Source of the DNA: Thiotrichaceae bacterium
GTDB taxonomy: Bacteria; Pseudomonadota; Gammaproteobacteria; Thiotrichales; Thiotrichaceae
DNA: 6,076 nucleotides
Assembly: GCA_027009095.1 (NCBI GenBank)
Contig: JALVDG010000005.1
Span: 1 to 6,076 of the forward strand
Direction of reading: 5' to 3'
The translations under genes and the position numbers were made by a program. The notes below the pieces were generated by a model. It was not told where the DNA came from, did not search any database, and saw only the letters and a program-made list of their open reading frames with translations. Of the stretch, positions 1 through 5,241 are shown in pieces. Every line of letters starts with the position of its first letter. Position 1 is the first letter of the stretch.

Positions 1-18
1 GAAGTGGATAAAAAATAG
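1..18 (+). CDS. Possible C-terminal end of an upstream gene (partial)
   Basis: Reading from base 1, one plus-strand frame gives EVDKK followed by a TAG stop at 16-18. A terminator-like hairpin begins 8 bases later, which is where one would expect it after a gene end. Five residues cannot identify a product, and the frame could be open by chance; the other two plus frames also meet stops within 35 bases. The claim rests on the adjacent terminator rather than on the peptide. Confidence 0.25.
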   Translation, partial: EVDKK

Positions 19-25
19 ACACCTT

Positions 26-63
26 GGTTTTTAGCATAGCTAAACCATTGATTTTTTCTTTTT
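26..63 (+). terminator. Probable rho-independent terminator of an upstream gene
   Basis: GGTTT...TAGC (26-35, with two extra T bases) can pair with GCTAAACC (39-46) around a three-base loop. A T-rich tract follows at 52-63. The five-base gap between stem and T tract and the bulge make it imperfect. It would end transcription coming from the left edge and isolate that gene from ppa. Confidence 0.4.
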
Positions 64-137
64 AGAAAGTGAAAAAATGAAATTTAGCTATAAAAATAAT
101 CATTTCTGATTTTGTAAAACACTATAAGCTATTGTTT

Positions 138-143
138 TATAAT
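138..143 (+). promoter_or_regulatory. Possible -10 box (TATAAT), weak promoter candidate
   Basis: A perfect TATAAT lies at 138-143. The best upstream match to a -35 box is TTGTAA at 112-117, but the 20-bp spacer is longer than the normal 16-18. In such AT-rich DNA a perfect hexamer can occur by chance. If used, it would give a leader of roughly 225 bases before ppa. Confidence 0.25.
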
Positions 144-220
144 GCTACCTGCAAGTTATGAGAAGCTACGTAATCAATACTTTTTAAGTTGGTGAATTGA
201 TGCCCTTAACATTATAAAAA

Positions 221-229
221 TGTTATGCT
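221..229 (+). promoter_or_regulatory. Candidate extended -10 promoter for ppa
   Basis: TGTTATGCT at 221-229 has the TG-N-TATNNT form of an extended -10 element, which lessens the need for a -35 box; no good -35 match sits at 16-18 bp. It overlaps a 6-bp inverted repeat, TAACAT (207-212) and ATGTTA (220-225), which could be an operator or chance. Transcription would begin near 236 and give a leader of about 139 bases. This is inference from sequence only. Confidence 0.35.
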
Positions 230-250
230 CTCGCCTTAAAAATTTTCAAA

Positions 251-341
251 GAAGCCTGTACTTACAGTTGCTTCCTTTTCAAACAATATGGGCTAGCAAT
301 AACTTTACTTCAAAAGGGGTAAATTGAAGTAATAAATACTT
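251..341 (+). promoter_or_regulatory. Structured leader of ppa with competing inverted repeats
   Basis: Three possible RNA stems are visible. GAAGC-CTGT (251-259) pairs with ACAG-(TT)-GCTTC (264-274) and is followed by CCTTTTC. TTACTTCAA (305-313) pairs perfectly over 9 bp with TTGAAGTAA (324-332). AAGTA (327-331) can instead pair with TACTT (337-341), so the second and third stems exclude each other. The arrangement resembles an attenuator, but no strong T run follows any stem and I recognise no known riboswitch class. The region otherwise holds no gene. Confidence 0.3.
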
Positions 342-364
342 ATTGTTTTATCGCCCTCTTAAGT

Positions 365-368
365 GGAG
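365..368 (+). promoter_or_regulatory. Ribosome binding site that sets the ppa start
   Basis: GGAG at 365-368 is six bases before the ATG at 375. An in-frame GTG at 363 would extend the protein by four residues but overlaps this site and has no Shine-Dalgarno sequence of its own at a suitable distance, so the ATG is preferred. Confidence 0.75.
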
Positions 369-374
369 ATAATT

Positions 375-1001
375 ATGGCTTTTCCTGATGCTTTTTTTCG
401 TTGGAGACCTCATCCTTGGCATGGTTTAGAGGCATGTACAAGCGACAAAAGTGTTGTTAACGCTTACATCGAAATTACACCTTTTGACTCAGTTAAATAT
501 GAAATAGACAAAAAGACAGGCTATATACACGTTGATCGACCTCAAAGAACCTCATCTCAACCTCCTTCTTTGTATGGATTTATTCCAAAAACATATTGTG
601 GCGCACGAGTTGGCGCACTTATGAGTGAACATTTAGGAAAAGATAAACTAAAAGGTGATACAGATGCCCTGGATATTTGTATCATTTCTGAACGTCCTAT
701 CAACCGTGCTGATATTGTTTTACATGCGCGTGTTTTAGGTGGTCTGCCAATGATTGATGGTGGGGAAGCCGATGACAAAATTATCGCCGTGTTAAAAGGT
801 GATCATGTATGGCACGACACAAAGGATATTGATGATTTACCTGATATAATGATTGAACGTCTACATCATTATTTTTTAACCTATAAAATGCAGCCTGGAA
901 AAGAGTCTTCTGTCTCTATTGGTCCAGCTTACAATAAGGAACATGCCGAAAAAGTTATTAAAGCATCCATGCAAGATTATGATGATATGTTTGGGCAGTA
1001 A
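375..1001 (+). CDS. ppa: Inorganic pyrophosphatase, family I, long chlamydia-like type
   Basis: This cytoplasmic enzyme hydrolyses pyrophosphate to two phosphates and so pulls nucleic acid, protein and lipid synthesis forward. The 208-residue protein carries the family I active-site set in order: E33, K41, E43, R55, Y67, the metal-binding D95/D97/D100, then D128, D133, K135, and Y170-K171. It is longer than the roughly 175-residue E. coli enzyme: it has an N-terminal HPWHG motif (13-17) and an insertion at about 71-92 between Y67 and the aspartate cluster. Both features, and stretches such as [10 protein letters not shown] and [10 protein letters not shown], resemble the chlamydial enzyme as I recall it. 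The signature reads DTDALDI where the usual pattern is DGDPLDV; the three aspartates are kept but G and P are replaced. It is transcribed alone, convergent with the neighbouring operon. Family assignment is firm; the subgroup is from memory. Confidence 0.95.
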   Translation: MAFPDAFFRWRPHPWHGLEACTSDKSVVNAYIEITPFDSVKYEIDKKTGYIHVDRPQRTSSQPPSLYGFIPKTYCGARVGALMSEHLGKDKLKGDTDALDICIISERPINRADIVLHARVLGGLPMIDGGEADDKIIAVLKGDHVWHDTKDIDDLPDIMIERLHHYFLTYKMQPGKESSVSIGPAYNKEHAEKVIKASMQDYDDMFGQ

Positions 1002-1011
1002 AAATTAAAGA

Positions 1012-1059
1012 AGTCCACGTTTTAGCTTGTGCGGATCACAACAAGCTAAAGCTTGGACT
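1012..1059. repeat. Long imperfect hairpin downstream of ppa, terminator or REP-like repeat
   Basis: Arms of 19 bases at 1012-1030 and 1041-1059 pair with one mismatch and one G-T wobble around a 10-base loop; the loop can partly repair as TTGTG/CACAA (1027-1031 with 1037-1041). It begins 10 bases after the ppa stop. On the plus strand no T run follows (CCCACAAAAA), so it is not a textbook terminator in that direction; on the minus strand it is followed by CTTTAATTTTT, which is better. It could act as a bidirectional terminator, an mRNA 3'-end stabiliser, or be a copy of a dispersed palindromic repeat. Confidence 0.6.
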
Positions 1060-1092
1060 CCCACAAAAATTTAATATGTGAATATCTATAGC

Positions 1093-1254
1093 TTAAGTAC
1101 CCGCGCAAAATTAATCTAACAATTTAGCCCCTGTTTTCTGATCTTCTTCGTTATTGCTTTGGTCACATAGCCCACTATGCTCTCGTCGCAATGCCTTGAA
1201 TATCAAAAAATAGGAAACTAAATTTTGTTAAATTAATTTTTCTTGGGTACTTAA
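1093..1254. mobile_element. MITE-like fold-back element, 162 bp
   Basis: The ends TTAAGTACCC (1093-1102) and GGGTACTTAA (1245-1254) are perfect 10-bp inverted repeats. After four unpaired bases on each side the pairing resumes: AAAATTAAT (1107-1115) with ATTAATTTT (1232-1240), then CTAAC with GTTAA allowing one mismatch, then AATTTAG (1121-1127) with CTAAATT (1218-1224). Weaker pairing continues inward, for example CCT-TTTT-TGAT against its complement, to a central CATAG-CCCA-CTATG hairpin (1166-1179). The element is too short for a transposase and has no open frame of note. TTAA at both ends could be a target duplication, or part of the repeat. Bases 1251-1253 also serve as the stop codon of the minus-strand lipoprotein gene. 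It may double as terminator for the converging transcripts. Confidence 0.6.
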
Positions 1255-1688
1255 TGCTCAACTATCGCACGACCGTTACGCAGTATAATTTTAACTTTTT
1301 CACCGACTTTAAAATTTCCTCCCAGTCCTTGGGTTACAGAAACATATCCTCCCGATGATTTTTTTATCACTATCTCTAATTGCTTAGGTGGTTTACGGAA
1401 TGCTCGAATAAGATGTCCTGCATTAATAGAGCCATATATTCCAGCATGACCACCACTCCCTACACTCACACCTATACTGCCAGCATTTGCCAAGCTTGCA
1501 TCATTAGTCTTTATGATTTTTTTTAATTGTACAATCGTACCCGTTTCGACTCGACTAATATGCCCCATAGCCGTACTAACTTTTGATGTTTGTACCGATT
1601 GGCTAGCCGCTTCTTTTGACGCATTTGATGAGCAAGCACTAAGAGATAAAAAGATGAGTATTAAAGATATTAATTTAAATAAAAACAT
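1251..1688 (-). CDS. SlyB/Pcp-like outer membrane lipoprotein, shortened glycine-rich segment
   Basis: The 145-residue product has a lipoprotein signal peptide: short basic start, hydrophobic stretch 6-17, and lipobox L16-S17-A18-C19, so C19 should be lipidated. S20 at +2 favours export to the outer membrane. A GHISRVETGTIVQL segment (42-55) and a C-terminal part (103-145: LEIVIK..GG.VSVTQ...FKVGEKVKIILRNGRAIV) match the layout of SlyB/Pcp lipoproteins, which lie around a glycine-zipper hairpin. Here the glycine-rich part (70-91) is about half the usual length, with only weak GxxxG spacing, so membrane insertion may be reduced. Family members help outer membrane stability under stress; the role here is inferred. 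ATG 1686-1688 has AAGG seven bases upstream. It lies 45 bases after the DUF1841 gene, and its stop codon sits inside the end of the fold-back element. Confidence 0.7.
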   Translation of the reverse strand: MFLFKLISLILIFLSLSACSSNASKEAASQSVQTSKVSTAMGHISRVETGTIVQLKKIIKTNDASLANAGSIGVSVGSGGHAGIYGSINAGHLIRAFRKPPKQLEIVIKKSSGGYVSVTQGLGGNFKVGEKVKIILRNGRAIVEH

Positions 1689-1733
1689 AGGTGTACCTTA
1701 ATTTAGAAAGTAAAGAGTAATGAAAATTTATTC

Positions 1734-2153
1734 CTATAATTTTTTGAGACACTCCAGATAAGCAAGTTCATCGGGAGCTGTTTGATTTCGCTGTGCCATC
1801 CAAATAGCTTCTCCTAGGCACTCCATCATTTTATGTTCAGCATCATGTTCACCATATTTGACCACTAAGGCTCGATAACATTCCACAATACCCGCAGGTC
1901 TGTCGGTTGATATTTGCTCGTGCAAACCTAAGTGCATTCCCATATGTAGAAATGGATTGCTTTCGCCCTGCTCTGGCAAGAACTCAGCTTTTATAGAAAC
2001 ATCGGGTGATGCTAACATTTGATGATATTCAGGATGCAATTTCACCACTCTCACAATTTGTTGCTCTAAAGGAGAAAGTAATTGTTGCTGCTTAAATTTT
2101 TTCCAACTATCACAATAAAGCTGACGCATTGAATCTCGATTGGTATCAAACAT
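1734..2153 (-). CDS. DUF1841 family protein
   Basis: The 139-residue soluble protein has no signal peptide or membrane segment. It shows the conserved features I associate with DUF1841: an N-terminal segment with a conserved arginine and tryptophan (M9-W17 region), L26-SPLEQQI, HPEYH (40-44), the hallmark NPFLHMGMHLGLHEQ block (66-80), the DRPAGI segment, and a C-terminal AEHKMMECLGEAIWMAQR helix. Several invariant histidines and acidic residues could bind metal or form a structural core, but the function of the family is not established to my knowledge. The gene starts 9 bases after nth; its AGGG ribosome site (2161-2164) overlaps the nth TAG stop, which points to translational coupling. That placement hints at a link with DNA repair or simply shared transcription. 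Confidence 0.85.
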   Translation of the reverse strand: MFDTNRDSMRQLYCDSWKKFKQQQLLSPLEQQIVRVVKLHPEYHQMLASPDVSIKAEFLPEQGESNPFLHMGMHLGLHEQISTDRPAGIVECYRALVVKYGEHDAEHKMMECLGEAIWMAQRNQTAPDELAYLECLKKL

Positions 2154-2162
2154 AGCTTCGCC

Positions 2163-2795
2163 CTATTCCGTTTTCTCTTTAAAATCACATAAATCAGAAA
2201 TTAAACATGCACCACATTTTGGCTTTCTGGCAACACAGATATAACGCCCGTGTAAAATAAGCCAATGGTGTGCATCAATCATAAATTCTTTGGGTATATG
2301 TCGTAGGAGTTTTTTCTCTACCTCAACCACATTTTTACCTTTGGCTATGCCTGTTCGATTGCTGACACGAAAAATATGCGTATCTACCGCCATAACAGGA
2401 TGACCAAATGCGGTGTTTAACACGACATTGGCTGTTTTTCTACCAACACCAGGTAAAGCCTCTAGTGCTTTACGATTATCTGGTACTTCAGAGTTATGTT
2501 GTTCGATTAATATCTGACAGGTTTTAATGATATTTTTACCCTTGGTATTATATAAACCAATGGTTTTGATATATTCCTTTAGCCCCTCTTCACCTAAAGC
2601 AAAAATAGCTTCGGGGGTATTTGCAACAGGGTAGAGTTTATCGGTTGCTTTATTAACCCCTTTATCCGTTGATTGCGCAGATAAAATAACGGCTATTAAT
2701 AACTCAAAGGGTGAGCTGTAGTTGAGTTCTGTTTTTGGATGAGGATTATCCTCGCGCCAGCGTCTAAAAATTTCATAGCGCTTATCTTTATTCAT
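2163..2795 (-). CDS. nth: Endonuclease III (DNA glycosylase/AP lyase)
   Basis: This bifunctional enzyme removes oxidised pyrimidines such as thymine glycol from DNA and nicks the abasic site by beta-elimination, starting base excision repair. The 210-residue protein is full length. Visible landmarks are SAQSTDKGVN (39-48), the helix-hairpin-helix LPGVGRKTANVVL (114-126) with the Schiff-base lysine K120, the catalytic D138 in AVDTHIFRV, and the 4Fe-4S ligands C187, C194, C197 and C203 in the Cx6Cx2Cx5C pattern. These numbers match the E. coli enzyme exactly. ATG 2793-2795 has AGGA eight bases upstream. It follows rnfE after 22 bases, as in the E. coli rsx-nth operon, so its expression is probably tied to rnf transcription. 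Confidence 0.97.
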   Translation of the reverse strand: MNKDKRYEIFRRWREDNPHPKTELNYSSPFELLIAVILSAQSTDKGVNKATDKLYPVANTPEAIFALGEEGLKEYIKTIGLYNTKGKNIIKTCQILIEQHNSEVPDNRKALEALPGVGRKTANVVLNTAFGHPVMAVDTHIFRVSNRTGIAKGKNVVEVEKKLLRHIPKEFMIDAHHWLILHGRYICVARKPKCGACLISDLCDFKEKTE

Positions 2796-2817
2796 TCAAT
2801 ATTTCCTAAAGAAGCTA

Positions 2818-3531
2818 TTAGCTATTCTCTACAGCTACTGGTATTGCAGACACAGATGATTTATTTTTCTTTTCCAACCAGCGATCTACAATATTTTTAA
2901 AGGCGATTAGAAAGCCTAAACCTAAAAAAGCACCTGGGGGTAAAACCGCTAATAAAAAGCCTTTGTAATCATCAATCACTTGTACTGTTAAAAATTTCGC
3001 ACCTTCTCCAAACATAACCGCAGCATTTGCAAACAGTGTTCCGTTACCGAGTAATTCACGCATAGCACCTAGCACAACCAGTACAAACAGAAAACCCAGT
3101 CCCATCATAAGCCCATCAACAATGGCGGGAAGCATTGAATTTCGTGACGCAAAGGCTTCTGCTCTGCCAATAATGGCGCAGTTAGTCACAATGAGAGGAA
3201 TAAAAATACCGAGCACCATGTGTAAATGTGGCAACCATGCAGACATTAGCAGGTCAATCACCGTTACATTGGATGCAATCACTAATACATAAAATGGAAT
3301 GCGGATTTCTTTGCGTACCCAATGACGACTAAAAGAAATTGAGGCATTGGAAATAACTAGGGTAAACAAAGTCGCTAAACCTAAACCAATACCATTTACC
3401 ACATTTCCTGTGACGGCCAATAATGGGCACAAGCCCAATAACTGCACTAAACCAGGATTATTGTGCCACAAACCATTGGCTATTAGCTGTGGGTAGTTAG
3501 TATTTGGAGACTTTTTAACTTCTTCAGTCAT
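2818..3531 (-). CDS. rnfE: Rnf/Rsx electron transport complex subunit E
   Basis: RnfE is an integral membrane subunit of the Rnf (Rsx) complex. With RnfA it holds a 2Fe-2S centre inside the membrane, by analogy with solved Rnf and Na+-NQR structures. The 237-residue protein has about six hydrophobic segments from residue 30 to 215. The two conserved cysteines are present: C35 in LLGLCPLLAVT and C118 in PLIVTNCAIIGRAEAFA. Other family blocks are NGLW.NN near the start, RELLGNGTLF (158-167), and LLAVLPPGAFLGLG (193-206). The N-terminal extension before NGLW and the tail after 217 are not conserved. It starts 2 bases after rnfG, with a strong AAGGAG eight bases upstream. The TAA stop is followed directly by an in-frame TAG, and nth begins 22 bases after the TAA. 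Confidence 0.96.
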   Translation of the reverse strand: MTEEVKKSPNTNYPQLIANGLWHNNPGLVQLLGLCPLLAVTGNVVNGIGLGLATLFTLVISNASISFSRHWVRKEIRIPFYVLVIASNVTVIDLLMSAWLPHLHMVLGIFIPLIVTNCAIIGRAEAFASRNSMLPAIVDGLMMGLGFLFVLVVLGAMRELLGNGTLFANAAVMFGEGAKFLTVQVIDDYKGFLLAVLPPGAFLGLGFLIAFKNIVDRWLEKKNKSSVSAIPVAVENS

Positions 3532-3533
3532 TT

Positions 3534-4190
3534 TTATTTCTCCTTGTCTTGAGCTTGTGGCTTAGGCTGTGTTGAAAATAAACGTGACATATTATTATTT
3601 GCATAGTCCAACACATGCTTCACTAAACCGACAACAGCGCGGGGGGTAATTGTTGCCCCTGTAAATTGATCAAACTCGCCACCATCACGCTTAACAGCCC
3701 ATGCTGCTTCTGTCTCATCGTTAAGAAACTTATCATTAAAACCAAGTATCCATTTGCTTTTTTCGATTTCAATTTTGTCACCTAAACCTGGGGTTTCGGT
3801 ATGATTTATAACTCGTACACCAGTTATATGTTTGTCTTTATAGTTCACACTGACAAGCAAAGTAATACGACCTCCATAGCCTTCTAAGGTTGTTACTCTA
3901 AAAATAGCAGCAACTGGCTTTCCTGATTTGCTTCTTGCTAAATATACGGTTGAGTCATAAGGCAAGTCTAGTTCCTCTGCGGAGATAATACGATTATCAT
4001 TATTTAAATCATTGCTATAGCGTGATATATCTAGCACTTCGTTCCAGTTATGTTGTAATAACATGCGCTGGTTTTCTGCAATTTTATCTTTGGTTAATAA
4101 ATGCGACACAGAGACAAATAACACACCAATAAAGGCAAAAAAAGCTAATAAAAAACCTGACTTTCTCATTGCAAGCACGTGCTTTTTCAT
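3534..4190 (-). CDS. rnfG: Rnf/Rsx electron transport complex subunit G, covalent FMN carrier
   Basis: RnfG is anchored by one N-terminal membrane helix (about 10-32) with its FMN-binding domain in the periplasm, where it passes electrons within the Rnf complex. The 218-residue protein carries GYGGRI (104-109), the HTETPGLGDKIE block (130-141), and D174-QFTGAT ending at T180. This last matches the Dxx(S/T)GAT flavin-transfer motif, so T180 is the predicted site for phosphoester-linked FMN. Attachment needs an ApbE-type flavin transferase, which is not in this window. The ATG shares one base with the rnfD stop (TAATG), with GGGAG seven bases upstream, so the two are probably translationally coupled. 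The region after residue 203 is a polar, unconserved tail. Confidence 0.96.
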   Translation of the reverse strand: MKKHVLAMRKSGFLLAFFAFIGVLFVSVSHLLTKDKIAENQRMLLQHNWNEVLDISRYSNDLNNDNRIISAEELDLPYDSTVYLARSKSGKPVAAIFRVTTLEGYGGRITLLVSVNYKDKHITGVRVINHTETPGLGDKIEIEKSKWILGFNDKFLNDETEAAWAVKRDGGEFDQFTGATITPRAVVGLVKHVLDYANNNMSRLFSTQPKPQAQDKEK

Positions 4191-5236
4191 TATTTATCTC
4201 CCGACTTAGCACCAAATACGCGTGGCTGGGTGAAATAATCAATCATCGGTACAGACATATTCATAATTAATACAGAAAATGCAATAGCATCAGGATAGCT
4301 TCCCCATGTACGGATAATATAAATAAAGAAACCAATACCAGCCCCATAAAGCAACTGACCACGTGGCGTTGTACAGGCTGAGACAGGGTCGGTCGCAATA
4401 AAAAAAGCACCTAACATCGTCGCGCCACTAAATAAATAAAATAGGGATGATTGATGCAAATCTGGCTCGATAAAATCAACAATAAATGCCATTAATGCAA
4501 GCGAAACTAAGAGTGATACGGGTATACGCCAAGAAATTACCTTTTTATAAAGTAGCCATAAACCACCCAATAAAAAGGCAGCACTTATCCATTCCCACGC
4601 TCTACCTGATACAAAACCATACTCACTAGTTTGTATCACTTCAGAGAAGTAAATACCTTTACGTAATTCTGTTTTAACATCATCCAGTGGTGTTGCCATT
4701 GTGATAGCGTCCCATTCGCTATCACTTAATACGTTACCTATGCCGTTAAAAACAATGTTTAATGATTCTGGTAGTGTAAGCAAACTACCTTCACCAAAGT
4801 GAGGACGAATCCACTGCCCCATTTCTAATGGAAAAGAGATGATTAAGACAGCAAACCCTACCATAGCAGGGTTGAAAGGGTTATAACCTAAGCCCCCATA
4901 TAAATGCTTTGCGATCACAATGGCAAAAAACAAACCGACAACGATAATCCACCATGGTGCAAGTGGAGGTAGGGTTAGGGCAAATAAAACGGCGGTAACC
5001 ACTGCACTATAATCAGTAATAAAAACGTTAATCGGACGCTTTCTTAAATATAACGCTATCACTTCAAATGCTAGCGCGACAACAATCGCAAAAACAATAT
5101 TAATGAGTACGCCCCAACCATAAAAATAGCTCATGACAGCAACACCAGGGATTAAGGCATATAACACTTGGCGCATAACGCTACCAACCCCTGAGGCTCC
5201 TGCTACAAAAGGCGAACTGTCTGTTTTAAATTGCAT
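4190..5236 (-). CDS. rnfD: Rnf/Rsx electron transport complex subunit D, covalent FMN carrier
   Basis: RnfD is the large polytopic membrane subunit, homologous to NqrB of the sodium-pumping NADH:quinone reductase, and is thought to take part in ion movement. The 348-residue length is typical. Hydrophobic segments run through 25-135 and 215-335. Recognisable blocks are KHLYGGLGYNPFNPAMVG (110-127), ATDPVSACTTPRGQ around 282-295, and D176-AITMAT ending at T182, which fits Dxx(S/T)xAT, making T182 the predicted FMN attachment site. The start is supported by the family-like N-terminus (SSPF then the first helix), although the ribosome site is weak: only a GGGGG at 10 bases and an AAG closer in. 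It lies 5 bases after rnfC, so it may depend on coupling from rnfC translation. It overlaps rnfG by one base. Confidence 0.97.
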   Translation of the reverse strand: MQFKTDSSPFVAGASGVGSVMRQVLYALIPGVAVMSYFYGWGVLINIVFAIVVALAFEVIALYLRKRPINVFITDYSAVVTAVLFALTLPPLAPWWIIVVGLFFAIVIAKHLYGGLGYNPFNPAMVGFAVLIISFPLEMGQWIRPHFGEGSLLTLPESLNIVFNGIGNVLSDSEWDAITMATPLDDVKTELRKGIYFSEVIQTSEYGFVSGRAWEWISAAFLLGGLWLLYKKVISWRIPVSLLVSLALMAFIVDFIEPDLHQSSLFYLFSGATMLGAFFIATDPVSACTTPRGQLLYGAGIGFFIYIIRTWGSYPDAIAFSVLIMNMSVPMIDYFTQPRVFGAKSGDK

Positions 5237-5241
5237 CTTGC

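Noticed and set aside
224..233. TATGCTCTCG shared between the ppa promoter region and the fold-back element (1176-1185)
   Set aside because: A single 10-base match with no further similarity on either side; probably chance, though it could be revisited if the element proves to be repeated.
185..240. Possible fluoride riboswitch upstream of ppa (GGTGAATTGATGCCC start)
   Set aside because: The conserved GATGG core and pseudoknot partner of that class are not present; the resemblance is superficial.
363..374. GTG start that would add four residues to pyrophosphatase
   Set aside because: It overlaps the GGAG ribosome site for ATG 375 and has no ribosome site of its own.
557..778. Minus-strand open frame of 73 codons inside ppa
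   Set aside because: It lies fully opposite a well-conserved enzyme gene, resembles no family, and has no supporting start signals; a shadow frame.
1513..1701. Plus-strand open frame of 62 codons opposite the lipoprotein gene
   Set aside because: It is antisense to the signal peptide and N-terminal part of a recognisable lipoprotein and shows no family features.
1735..1740. TATAAT on the plus strand near the end of the DUF1841 gene
   Set aside because: No plus-strand gene follows it, and AT-rich DNA gives such hexamers by chance.
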